Positions 8,710-21,800 of a DNA stretch of 30,219 nt are shown in pieces. The position numbers and the translations under genes were made by a program. This stretch comes from UBA5536 sp964592595. Lineage in GTDB: Bacteria > Bacteroidota > Bacteroidia > Bacteroidales > F082. Location: the NCBI GenBank assembly GCA_964592595.1, contig CAZQFH010000039.1, positions 1 through 30,219 of the forward strand, in the 5' to 3' direction. The notes below the pieces were generated by a model. That model was not told the DNA's origin and ran no database searches. It was given only the letters and a program-made list of their open reading frames with translations. Numbering within the stretch: the stretch's first letter is position 1; each line of letters opens with the position of its first letter.

Positions 8710-9828
8710 TTAAAACGGCGAACACTCAATCGGAGAGAAGTTGCGTGTGTTCACATTCTTGATGATATCTGTTTGCTTAAAGAATCTGAGGTTGTCAAAT
8801 TCCAGTATCAAGCTTATTTCATGAGAAGGGCCGGCAAAATTGTTGTTCGTGCTTATTGCCATATCATGCGTGTACATGAGTTTCATTCGCGAGTTTTCAC
8901 TGAAACCGATATTTATACCAGCCAGAAAAATGAAATCTGCATATTCTGAGTATTCCAATACATCGTTTCTAAACCAGATTCCCAAATAAATGTGTGACAT
9001 GTATAAATTCAAACCCAGATTGAAATTACTCAAATCGCCTTGTTGTTGGTAGATAATTCCTGGGTTCAGTTTAAAACTTTTTCTTCTGTTGTAGTAACCA
9101 TCATATTCATCAACATCGATTATCAAGTCGAAATGCCCGACATATTTTCGCGGAAGGGGAGCATCCAGGTTGAAAAAACTTTGGTTAGGCTCCATCAGAT
9201 GATGTGCAGCTGCCCCAAGGGTACCAATAACCCCATTTCCTTCGAACTGAAATATAGCTCCAAATGAAAAGTCAGGATATACAACAAAGTTATCAGCTGG
9301 CGTACTTAAATTCGAAGGCCCGATATAACCCCATCGTGGATCGAGCTGGTCGGCGTAGATCAGCTTGCCATCAAAACTTACTTCTTTACGCACAAAACCA
9401 GCCATTGCACCAACTTGAATAATGGCACTTTGTGAAAGTGGAATGCGAACAGCAGGAAGAATTCCGGTAGTAGTAGTTTTGATGTAGCCCAAGCCTTCGC
9501 TGGTTTGATTAAACAAAACTCCAATTCCACCAGCTCCAGGGATATTGCGGTCTGCAATATCCATACTGAAATTGGTAAGGTAGTTTTCGCCAGGCAGATC
9601 CATCCACATTTTGCGTGCGTGCATCCTGACTTTTAATCCAAGGGAAAGTCCTGTATAGGCAGGATTATAATAAGTCGGGCTGCTAAAATGCTGCGAAAAG
9701 TGCGGGTCCTGAGCTTTTAAATTAAGGCTTAAAAATAATATCAGAACTGCAAGGCTTAGTCTATTTTTGGATGCTTTCATGAGTTTCATTATTTGTGATC
9801 CGTTAATCAAATTTTCAATTGCTTTCAT
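8710..9828 (-). CDS. Type IX secretion system membrane protein, PorP/SprF family
   Basis: The product is 372 residues. After a signal peptide (hydrophobic core LSLAVLILFLSLNLKAQ) comes the family's N-terminal signature QDPHFSQHFSSPTYYNPAYTG, then an outer-membrane beta-barrel-like sequence to the end. PorP/SprF proteins work with T9SS to secrete or anchor a particular partner substrate, and they are usually encoded beside a large protein with a type B sorting domain, as here (17-base gap). The ATG at 9828 has an unusual strong AGGAGG at a 6-base spacing, so I prefer it although it gives a ~24-residue n-region. An in-frame ATG at 9780 (MKASKNRLSL) would give a more usual signal peptide. The gene is probably translated in coupling with the giant gene upstream. 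Confidence 0.93.
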   Translation of the reverse strand: MKAIENLINGSQIMKLMKASKNRLSLAVLILFLSLNLKAQDPHFSQHFSSPTYYNPAYTGLSLGLKVRMHARKMWMDLPGENYLTNFSMDIADRNIPGAGGIGVLFNQTSEGLGYIKTTTTGILPAVRIPLSQSAIIQVGAMAGFVRKEVSFDGKLIYADQLDPRWGYIGPSNLSTPADNFVVYPDFSFGAIFQFEGNGVIGTLGAAAHHLMEPNQSFFNLDAPLPRKYVGHFDLIIDVDEYDGYYNRRKSFKLNPGIIYQQQGDLSNFNLGLNLYMSHIYLGIWFRNDVLEYSEYADFIFLAGINIGFSENSRMKLMYTHDMAISTNNNFAGPSHEISLILEFDNLRFFKQTDIIKNVNTRNFSPIECSPF

Positions 9829-9855
9829 TTTTTTCCTCCTTTCTATTAACGGATC
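9797..9855 (-). promoter_or_regulatory. Intercistronic mRNA hairpin enclosing the porP ribosome-binding site and start
   Basis: GATCCGTTAA (plus strand 9797-9806) and TTAACGGATC (9846-9855) are perfect 10-bp inverted repeats 39 bases apart. In the minus-strand mRNA, one arm contains the last codons and TAA of the giant gene, and the other lies in porP codons 8-11. AGGAGG and the porP ATG (9828) fall in the loop. Ribosomes finishing the giant gene would melt the stem, which suggests translational coupling. The structure is seen; the function is inferred. Confidence 0.45.
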
Positions 9856-12800
9856 AGGTTAATGATACCATAGGGTTTAAGATTGCCATCGCCATTGTCG
9901 GACCCTTCCCAAATTGTCCCATCACGGAATGTGGCAGCGGCTTTCCAAATGTAGGAGCCGGTTGGAAGTGCCTGATCATTTAAGGTGCCATCCCATGCTT
10001 CGGCTGGTCGTCCGTCATCTAATGCTGAACTTGACCAGATTAGTTGGCCCCAACTTGTGTAGATTTCGAGGGTATAAGTTTCCAGATTTTCACCCAATCC
10101 TTTGAATTGGCTAATTTCCGGATCGCTGTGTCCCGGCACAAAACTGTTAGGGAAATAGAGCCCTGTAAAAACGATCTCGTACTCATTAACGGCTGTATCA
10201 GGGCACAGGTGATTATTGTATGCTACGAGCATCACTTCATAAAGCCCGTCTTCTTCAAACTGATAAACTGGGTTCTCCTCAGTAGAAGTTTGCCCTGTCA
10301 TGAAGTCCCAGAAGAAAGTTATAGCTGATGGATCACTTGTATTCTGGAAAAATACCTGACCCTGACGATCTTCGTAACGATCTTCGTAGATAAAACTGGC
10401 TAAAGGAATTGGGTGTATTGGCAGACTGTGGCTCACCGTATCGCGACATCCATTATCATCTTCCACTGCCAGCATTGCAAAGTAAGTGCCAGTTTGCATA
10501 TAAATATGTTCTGTCAATTCATCAGTTGCAGTAGAATCGGTCCAGGGATTACCGTCATCATTATTGCTATTCGGGTCGCCAAAGTGCCAATACCAGCTAT
10601 TTAGCGGAGCGCCTCCTTCGTCGGTCAGATCATTGAAATAGGTGATATAGGTTACACAGCTGTCAACAGCAATGAAGTCGGCAGTTGGAGGTTGCCAGAT
10701 TTCAATTTCAGAGATTAATGTATCTGAACAATCATACTGATTTGCGACTACCAATTGCACATCAAACAAACCATAATTTGGATAAGGGTACGAAGGGTTT
10801 TGTTGTGATGAAGTATCATTAACAGTAGTTAAGTCACCAAAATCCCAAAGCCAGGAAACGATAGCTTCTCCATTTCCGATAGAGTTATCCTCAAACAGTG
10901 CATCGTTATTCTGACAAACAGGCTGAGGAATAAAACGGGCTGTCGGTTTTGGATAAATGGTAATCGTGTCACTAAATGAATCGGTGAACATGGTATTGTT
11001 GATTGTGGCCTCAATTGTTAAACTGATAATAAATGTGCCGCCTTCAACATCGCTAAATGTATGACAAACTGGATTTTCAGGAGTGGTATATTCGTAATCG
11101 GGAGTGTTGTCGCCAAAATTCCAGACCCAGCGTGTTATATTACCGTCAACTGCCAAGTAGGAGTTTTCGATGAAACAGACGGTGGAATCGGCACACAAAG
11201 TGATGTTTGGCGAAATAAAAGAAGCCTGTACACAAGGATCTTGAATTACTTCTTTTTTGACAGAATCAACACACCCATTGAAATTTGTAACCACCAGACT
11301 TACTTCATAAACGCCTCCCTGATCACTATACAAATGGGTTGGGTTTTGCGAGTCGGAAGTATTATCCGGGCCTGAATCAGGGTCGCCAAAATTCCAGAAC
11401 CAACTTTCGATCAATGCTCCGTTTCCATCTGACAGGTCAGTAAACTGAGCAGGTGTTTCGCATAAGCCTGATATATAATCAAAGTCAGGCTCTGGAAGAC
11501 CATTTATAACAACTTCGTTATAGACTGTAAACTCGCAACCGTTCAGATTTGTGGCTGTTAACTCAACAAAGTAAGTTCCGGGTTCTTCAAAAATATGGCT
11601 TGTGGTATCCCTGTATGTGAGGAAGATATCAGAGCCATCATTGAAATTCCATGCATAACTCACAATTGAATCATCTTCTGGCAAATAAGTAGCCTCAAAG
11701 AAGGTGGGGATGCCTAAACAAACCTCTGTTGAAGTGAAGTCGACGGTTATGGGTTCCCAAATACAGATTGTGTCAGTTGCTACTGATTCGCAGCCAAATG
11801 CATCTGTAACGGTAAGCCTTACAATATAACAGGTATCCGTTTCCGGGAAAATATGATTTGGATTGATTTCGTTGGAGAAATATCCATCATGGAAGTTCCA
11901 TTCATATTCCAAAATCGGACTTCCGTTAGTACTACTTTCTGATTCATCAAAGAAATAAACCTTACCAGAAGGATCGCAAACCTGATTGAAGCTAAATCCA
12001 GCATTTGGTTTATCGTAAATGGATACCCAGCGGGTAATTGTTTCGAAGCAGCCAAAATTATCTGTCGCAGTGAGTGTTACAAGATAATCATCCACTGATT
12101 CGTAATAATGTATTGGATTTTGAAGGTCAGAGTTAGTGCCATCACCAAAATCCCATTCCCAGGCTACAATAAAACCATTTAAGCTTACAGTCTCGTCAGT
12201 AAAGAAGGTAGTATCACCCAAACAGCTGTTATTCATGCTGAAATCTGCAAACGGTGCTTCGTTGACGTATATGGGATAGCTAATGCTATTTTGACATTGA
12301 TCAATGCCAGTCACTGTGAGGATTACGTTATACAAACCAGGCTCAGCATACATATAGGATGGGTTTTGCTGAATGGAAGTGCCTCCATCACCAAATTCCC
12401 AGAACCAGGTATTGATGTTTTCGCCAATGCCGGTAAACTGAGCAGGAGTGTTTAAGCAAATTGAATCGTCAGCAATAATGAAATCAACCTCGGGTAGCTC
12501 TCCGATTACTAATTCTTTAACAACAGTATCGGTGCAGCCTGATGAGTTTGTAGTGATCAATGTAACATCAAAGGTATCTGCTGCAGTAAACAGGTGAGAT
12601 GGATTTTGAAGTGTGCTGGTATTATTGATTCCTGAATTGGGATCTCCAAAATACCATTCCCAGCCAAACAGATCTGGTCCGCCATTGGTTGAGGTGAGGT
12701 CAGTAAACAGCACCGGTGTTCCAAAGCAGCTTTCATCATAACTGAAATCAGCGATGGGACTTGCTTCTACTTGAATCAGGCGGCTGTAGCTATGCTCGCA

Positions 12801-15800
12801 ACCCGAATTGTCAATTACAGTAAGAACTACTTCGAAGGTTCCAGGATTATTATATTGATAAGTAAGATTAGGATCGTCAGGCGCTTCAATAGTTATAACG
12901 GAGCCGTCATTCATATCCCATATCCAGGTTTGAATGAATCCATTGGGTGTAGTTGACTGATTTGTGAAATAAACACTATCAGAAGAACATACGGGACTTG
13001 TACTGGTAAATAAGGCTGTCGGGGAAGGCCTGACAACAACATTCAAAGTGTCAGTATTGCTACACCCATCAGGTGCTTCGGCTGTAAGGGTAACCATAAA
13101 GTTCCCTGTTTGCGTGTAGGTATGTTCGGGATTTTGTTGTGTTGAAGTGTTTCCATCACCAAAATCCCAATTCCAGATTACTGCTCCGGCTGCATTTCCG
13201 GTGAAATTGACCGGACTGCCCAAGCAAAGTGTGTCGCTGTCGGAAGTTATTTCGACCAACAAAGCTACGTCAACGGTAACCGAATTCATCACCGTGTCAT
13301 TACATCCGTTGATGTTTGAAATAATTAAGGTTACGTCAAACTGACCCGGTGCACTAAAGGTGTGAGATGGGTTTTGCAAGGTTGATGTATTGCTGGTTCC
13401 AGATGCCAGATCCCCAAAATTCCATTGCCAGCCAATGATTTCTCCTCCGCCATTTTCCTGGGAAAGATCCGTAAAGATAACAGGACTTTCAGCGCAAGTG
13501 CCGGCATAATCAAAAGCAGCAATTGGACCAGGAGCAACAATCACCTCCTGACTTACCGTATTGGAGCAGCCATTGCTGTTAACAACAGTTAAGCTGGCGT
13601 TAAATGCACCTTNNNNNNNNNNNNNNNNNNNNNNNNNNNNNNNNNNNNNNNNNNNNNNNNNNNNNNNNNNNNNNNNNNNNNNNNNNNNNNNNNNNNNNNN
13701 NNNNNNNNNNNNCAGTAAAGATCACAGGTTCTCCAAAGCAGGTTTGCTCGAAAGTGAAATTGGCCAGCGGACCGTTTTCAATGATTACCTGGCTACTGAA
13801 ATCATCTTCGCAACCAACATTGTCAATTACTGTTAGCGTAACTGTAAAAACTCCTGAACTACTATAAATGTGCTCTACATTCGGATTGTCAGGAGCCTCA
13901 ATAGATTGCGTTGTGCCATCGCCAAAGTCCCATATCCAGGTTTGGATATTTCCGTTTGGTGACACAGAGGTGTTATTAAACTGAATCGGACTTTCGAGGC
14001 ATACAGGCGAATTAGTTGTAAATCCTGCTGATGGCATATGATTTACTACGATTTGTTCAGTGGCATTGTTGGTGCATCCTTGCGCAGTAACAATTGATAA
14101 GTTAACGTTATAGGTGCCTGCTGAAAGATAGGAATGAGTAGGATTTTGAAGGGTTGAAGTGTTTCCGTCTCCAAATGTCCAGAACCATGATATTACATTA
14201 TCTCCTACGCCGGAAAACAATATAGATTCAGTAAGACAAATTTCGTTTTCTGAAGGTATGATGTCAACAAATGGGCTATCATCAACAAGCACTTGCTGGC
14301 TTATTGTATCTGAACATCCTGTGGCATTTGTCACTATAAGCGAAACTGTGTAACCATCCACAGGCATTTCTCCTATAAAAGTATGCGCGGGGTTTTGTAA
14401 ATTGGAATTGTTATTATCTCCTGAAGGAAAATCACCAAAATCCCATTCCCATGAAATAATATCAGATCCGCCATTAGGAATAGAAAGATCTGAAAATATT
14501 ACTGGTTGTCCTTCGCATGTTTCATCATAATTGAACATAGCAATAGGGCTTTGCTGAATTACAATATTTTGTGAGAAACTATCTGTACAACCTACTGCAT
14601 CTGTTATGGTTAAGCTTATAAGGTATTGATTTGGGAATTCATAATGATGCGTAATATTCCTATTGTTCGGATCCGTAATAGTATAGGTGGTTCCGTCTCC
14701 CATATCCCAATACCATACTGTAATTACTCCATTTGGCGTTACGGAGGAATCTGTGAAATTAATATCAGCATTGGTGCATCCGGTCTGATCGACTTCAAAA
14801 CTGGCTATGGGGCTCGGATTAACAATCAGCATCACTTCATCCGTATTTGAACATCCATTCATTGAAGTTCCGGTAAGTGTTACAAAATATAAGCCTGATT
14901 CAGCATAGGCGTGTTGCGGATTTTGTTCAGTTGAGGTATTGCCATCACCAAAATCCCAGAACCAAAAAGCTGCTTCAGCCGAAATGCCCGTAAACTGATA
15001 AACTTCTCCAAGACAAGCAAATAAATTAGATTCATCAATTTCAACTAAAATGGCATCATTTAGGGTTATAGTCTCTTGGAATATATTGCTTAAACAGCCA
15101 TTTTGATTCGTTACAATTAGGGAAATAGTGTAGTCACCTGGAATATCATAATAATGAATTGGGTTTTGTAATGCTGAGGTGTTACCATCTCCAAAATCCC
15201 AATCCCAGGCAATAATTTCACCACCACCGGCTTCCTGCGATAAATCAATAAAACTTATTGGACTTTCAGCACACAAACCACCCTGAACATCAAATGCTGC
15301 AAAAGGAGCTGGGGTGATTTGTATGGCTTCAGAAGTGCTGGCTTCACATCCATTTGTGTTAACCACAGTTAATGTTACTGTATAATCACCAGGTGTAGCG
15401 TAAGTGTGACTCACATTTGGATCATCGGGGAAATCTACTAGAATATCGGGAGACTGATCTCCGAAATTCCAAATCCACTGTTCGATGATTCCTGTATTGG
15501 TGGAGGAAGCATCTTCAAAAGTTACAGGCTCATTAACGCATGCTGGCGTTGTAACTTCAAAGTTAGCTTCAGGACTGGTTATCACATCGATATTGATAAA
15601 TGAATCAGCTGTGTAGGCGCTGCAATTACCTTGTCCGAAACCTCTCAGACGTAATATTACAGTTGTTCCTGCATCGCTAGCAGCCGGAGTGTAAATGGCA
15701 TCGAGTACGTCAGGATCATTGATCGTCCCATTACCTTGAACTATTGACCAAATAGTTGATATTGTATTAGTTGCAGTGGCTTCATTCAGCTGAAATGCTT

Positions 15801-18800
15801 CTAACTCACAGGTAAAATTGTCATTGCCGGCAAATACTTCCGGCAGTGGGTCAATTTGGATTTCAGTTTCAGAAATAGCCACTTCATCGCTACAGCTTCC
15901 TACGCCACTTAAAGTTAAAGTGAGGATTACAGTAGTGCCTGCATCAGTTACATCAGGTAAATAGGTAGGGTCGATTTCATCTGGATTGGAAAGTGTGCCG
16001 TTACCATTATGTGTCCAATTGATTGCTGAGTAGTAGAAAGCAGTTGCCTGTGTAACCTGAATAGGGTTTAAAACACACGTGCTGAGTGATGGCCCAGCAT
16101 CGGCGGTTGGCATACCTTCAATATAAATATTGATCAACGAACTGGCCGATAAATGATTGCAAGGGCCTTCGCCTGTGGCAGTTATTTGCAGCGTTACGGT
16201 TGTTCCAACATCTGATTGATGGGGTAGATAGTTGGGATTTAAAGTATTGGGCGAATCAATAGTGCCAAAACCTGAAACAACTTCCCAAAACACAGCACTA
16301 TAATTTTCGGCAGTTGCTTCGCTCAACGGATAAGCTGAGTTGACACATGAACTGTCATTTGTTCCGGCAAAAGACTGAGGCTGAGGATAAACCTGAATCG
16401 TAGCAAATGATGTATCTGTACTACCAACACATTCTCCACTTCCAAAGGCAACCAATCTGATGATCATGTCTGTAATTTCGGTTACCGGATCGGGATAGAA
16501 AACCGGTGTAATCCAAGCTGGGTTGTCAAAACTACCTTGTCCTTCATGAATTTCCCAACTCCAGCTAGATTCATTCTCGACAAAGGCGCTTCCAAAGTGA
16601 TATCCCTGTGTTTCACAGATGATACCGCCGGGTCCTGTTTCTGCGATAGGCAGCGGATCTACATATATTGTATAACTTCCGCTGATATCAATAGCTTCGC
16701 AAAATGGATGAACAGCATAATTTACACTTATAATCTCATATATTGTTTGTTCTGTAGGACAAACTTCAATTGAATAATCAGGATTTGCAGGATCAAAGGT
16801 TAGCGGAGGCTGTGCAATTCCGTTTGCTGTATAAATAAGTTCGAAAGGAAGATCAGCCGTAACATCAAAAATGAGTGTGGTGCAGTATGTTTCACAAATT
16901 GTAGTTGAACCCCCTATTGAAGCTGTTGGGAGTGCAATTTCTTCAACAGTTATAATTCCGTTCATTAAAGCACTGCAGTTTGGATCTGCAATAAAAGAAG
17001 ACTCGACATAGTAGTCCCCTGGTCCAAATTGTGAAACAGCACTCCAGGTTAAAGGTTCTCCTGTGCCTGTTTGAGGAGCAAAAACAGGATTTGTATCATC
17101 ATCTTTAAATAGTTGATAACTAGCTCCAATTTGAGAATAACTAAGCATTAGCTCAATTGCTGAATCGTCCCCAAAACAATACAGGGGATCAGAAAGAGCT
17201 ACTAAATCAAATACTTCAGGACCATCATAAATATTAACAACGCCTTCCATATTTGAGTTACATGCGGTCGTTGGATTTAAAGCAGTTACTGAATATTCTC
17301 CAGGATAGGTAAAAGATCCAAATGTTAAAGACAATCCAGTTCCTGCTAATATGACATTATTGCCGTCAGGTATATGAAGTGTGTAATCAACGCCAGTTTG
17401 AGACAATTCTAATCCAATACTAGCCGGTGCACAATAGAATCCTGAATTGGTAACATCACCATTAACTGTAACGCTATAGATATTCGGAGGATTGTTGATA
17501 AGCAGTATGCCATCCATAAGGTTTTCGCAACCAGTGGCATCATCAAGGGCTATAACCGTATAGGAGCCTGCTGTCCAGTTATTTGTACCGAAACTAATTG
17601 GGCTTCCTGTTCCAGCGACAACGACTGGTGGTGTGATAGCAGTGTTTGACCTGTATAGCGAGTAAGTTACTCCTAAATCACTATTATTTAATCCAATTTC
17701 AAGATTATCATTTGAGCAAAATTGGCCTACCGGGGTGATAGCATATACTGTTGGTGGCTCGTTAATAGTTCCTGTACCATCCATTTGGGTTTGGCAGGAA
17801 CTGCCAGTTGAAGCGATTGCCCAATATTCGCCAGGTTCTGATTGGGGACTAAAATATATAATTCCTCCATCTCCAATTATAGTTTCAATAATGCCTGAAT
17901 TATTATGCCAAAGTGTATAATCTACTCCAATTTCAGATCCGGATAAATTAAATGTTACATCAGGATTGGCGCATAATGGCTCTTGAGGAAAAAAAGAATA
18001 AGTCACAGCTGAATTGTAAACGTTTATTTCTCCTGACATATCACTCCAGCATTCATGTCCTCCCGGATGTATTAATTGGGCTTTTACGGTATAAGTGCCG
18101 GCAATGGTCTGCGGATCGAAGCTTACTGAACCGCTTGCTCCGCTTACTGAGCTTATAAGGGTATTACCCCGATATAAGTAGTAGGTTGCATCTTCTTCAA
18201 AATTTTCAAGGTAAATAGTCAATGGCGCGCATCCGCCTGATTGTGGACTTACCTCAAATACTTCCGGATTAGGATAAATAGTAGTAGAACCATCCATCCA
18301 TGCCCAGCAATTCGTTGTTGGATTTACGGCTTTAATCTTGTAGGTACCTTCGTCAAATTGCGGTCCAAAGTTGATTGGGCCACTGCCAGTGCACGTCAAA
18401 GGACCTTGTATCTCTATATATTCCCTATTGGCTGGTTCAAGGTACAAATAATAGTCAATTCCTGCCTCGCAATCTTCCAGAATGATCTCAGAGCCAGCAC
18501 AATCATAAACAGGAGACATAACATATTGAATTGGCTGTGGATTCACAATCACTTGATCTGTATAAAAGATTTCACATCCGGTGATTGTATTTAGGGCATG
18601 AATGCGATATGTGCCTGGAGCATTTAATTGTCCAAAACAAATTGATCCACCATCAGCAGCACCTGGGACTATATCCCCAACCGGCTGATTATTTAACCAA
18701 AGTTGATATTCGACTCCATTTTCAGAGCCAAGCAGGCATAGCTCCTGATCGTTTTCACATAACTCTCCCTGCGGGGAAATTTGAAATTCTTTTGGTATTG

Positions 18801-21800
18801 AGTCGGCAACTAAACTGCCCGACATATCTACTTTACATAATACATCAACATAATCAAAATACGCTGAAGCAGTATAAGTTCCTGAATTTGTTTGAATGCT
18901 AAAACTTATTGGACTTCCTGTTCCATCTATTGTGTCAATACCAGCTGTGTAAAATCCATTAAAATCTTCATAATTTAATACATAAACGGTATTTAATTGA
19001 GAACCACTCAAACGCGGAATGATGGGTAAACAATTGTCACCCGGTTGGGTATAACTTAGTGCATAAGGATTGGGTAGTGGGTTTACAATTATTTCAGCAA
19101 AGCCATCCATATCCATCTGTAAGCCAGTAGTAATGTTTTCAGCTCTGACGGTGTAGTTGCCTTCTGTTGAAAATCCACCAAATTGAATAGAATCCCCAGT
19201 GCCCGGTATATTCAGCGACACGCTGGTGCCACCGCGCAAAAGGGTGTAGGAAACTCCTATCTCAGAGCCGTCTAATCCAACCTCAGCGGATGAACCAGAA
19301 CAAATTGAACCGCCTCCATAAACATGAAATACCGATGGATATGGGTTAATGATAACTGTTACTGAGCCATTCATTTCGATAGTGCAACCCGTTGCTGCAT
19401 TAATTGCAAGTGCAGTATAATCGCCAGCGAAAGTTTGATTACCAAAACTTAAAGGACTGCCGGTTCCTGCTATTGGAGATCCAATTGGTGAACCGTCAAG
19501 GAGCAATTGATAATTGATCCCTATTTGTGAATTTGTAATTGCAACAGGCACACCTACTCCTCCCTGAGGATATGAGCCTCCTCCTGTCATACTATAAACG
19601 TCTGGTAATGGGAGTATGTTTACCTGAACTGATGATGCCATATCATTTTCACAGCCCGAAGTAACATTGGTGGCTGTAACCGTGTAACTACCTGCAATTG
19701 ATTGATTACCAAACGAAATAGCAGATCCTGTTCCACTTACTGCTGATCCAACAGCTGTTCCATCGACATAAAGTTGATAACTAATTCCGGTTTCAGAATT
19801 TGAAAGACCAACTGCAACTCCTTCCTCACCAGAGCAATAAGAGCCGCCGCCTGTAACATTATAAGGCACAGGAAGGGGTCTTACGGTTACATTAACACTG
19901 GATGTTGCAGTGTTATATCCATCACTAATGGTTACTGTATAATCTGTCGTAATAGTTGGATTCACAACCGGATTTTGTTCCGTTGAAGTCCAAGTACCTG
20001 GATCACTGGTCCAAAAATACGTATAGGTAAGGTTACCTCCTGATCCTATTGCACTTAGTTGGGCTGTAGCTCCACTACAAATAATACTGTTATCAACGCT
20101 TGCAATAACACTTATAGGATCGCCAGTAACAATCACTTGCATGGCATCAGTATTTGTGCAACCTTTGGTGTCAGAGATAGTCAATAAGAAATCTGTTGTT
20201 GCTGTTAAATTCGCTGTCTCGGGATTTGAAGTGTTAGCGCCCGAAGAAATCAAGTTGTCAGGTGTCCACTGGTAGTTCCATGGGCTTGTTCCGGCACTGG
20301 CGGAGCCGTTTAAAGTAGTTGAAGCTCCATAGTTTATTGTGATGTCGTTGCCTGCATTTGCAATGGGCAAAGGATTGATAGTTATACTAGTGGAGCCTGT
20401 CATGTCTTGCTCACAAGTGGTCGTGATATTTGTGGCATGTACCGCATAGGTACCAGCATTAGTTTGCAGTCCAAATGAAATGGCGGATCCATTTCCGATA
20501 ACTGGACTGCCTATATTAGATCCATTTAATAATAACTGATAACTTACACCTGACTGTGATCCATTCAATCCAATAAGCACTCCTAATCCACCGCTACAAT
20601 ATTCACCACCTCCCGTAACAGTGAATAGCGTTGGAAGTGGATTAACAGTAACAGTAACAGAATTAGTTGCTGTATTAAATCCGTCATTAACTGTTACATT
20701 ATATATAGTCGTTTGTGTGGGATTTACTTGCGGACTTTGTGCATTTGATGTGAATCCCGGAGGATTAGATGTCCAAATGTAATTGGCAATGTTTGCACTG
20801 TTTCCACCAGTAGCTTCGGCATTTAAAAGGACAGTTTCACCATTGTTGCAAATTACATCTTCCACAGCAGTAGCTGTAACCGCCAGCGCTGACCCATCAA
20901 GTGTAATGCTTGCAATATCATTGGCCACACAGCCTTTAATGTCAGTAACCCTAAAATTAAAATCAGTATTACTGAAAAGATTGGTAGTTGTAGCGTTAAG
21001 GCTTGTATTAGAGCCGTTTATGCTGGCTGCTGGTGTCCATAAATAATTATAAGGTGGGGTTCCCGCCCCAGCAATACCAGTTAATGAAGTACTTGTGCCA
21101 TAGGGTATGAGCTGAGGGCCTCCGGCATTTGAGGTTGGCAATGGGTTGATTACGATAGTAGCACTTCCTGCCATATCATTTTCGCAATTTGTTGTTGTAT
21201 TTACAGCGTGAACGGTATAAGTGCCAGCTCCTGTATTATCAGCAAATGTGATAGAACTTCCGGTTCCAGGAATTGGAGAGCCAATAGCTGAACCATCTAA
21301 TCGTAATTGATAATCTACTCCTGCCTGAGATCCATTTAGTCCCACATTAACGCCTGTTCCGCCACTACAATATTCACCCCCGCCGGTTACTGTATATACA
21401 GTTGGAAGGGGATTAACGGTAACCAAAATCGTGCTTGTTGCCGTGTTAAAGCCATCCCACACCGAAACATTGTATGTTGTTGTAAATGTGGGATTAGCGG
21501 TTGGATTTTGTGCTGTTGATGTAAAACCGGCAGGTGTGGAAGTCCAGGTGTAATCAGCCTGATTGTCACTATTGCCTCCCATTGCCTCAGCTCCTAATTG
21601 CACAGTTTCTCCATTATTACAAATTGGGTTGGGTGAAGCGGTTGCAATAACACTTAGGGGGTCTCCAAGTGCAACAATCTCAACCTGATCAGTTGCTGAA
21701 CAAAGTTTGTCATCTGTAACTTCCAATTCGAAGATCTGTGTAACATAAATATTTTCTGTTGTTGGGGTCAATGTATTTTCACCTGATGCTATTAAACTGG

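Noticed and set aside
13544..13612. A separate gene starting with GTG at 13544
   Set aside because: The frame is open upstream of the GTG to the Ns (GAFNASLTVVNSNGC...), and it encodes the end of a PKD domain, so this is the middle of the giant gene.
13600..13612. Apparent end of the giant protein in RCI just past the Ns
   Set aside because: This comes only from reading through 100 placeholder Ns in the wrong phase. The true gap length is a multiple of three, and the frame continues to 9846.
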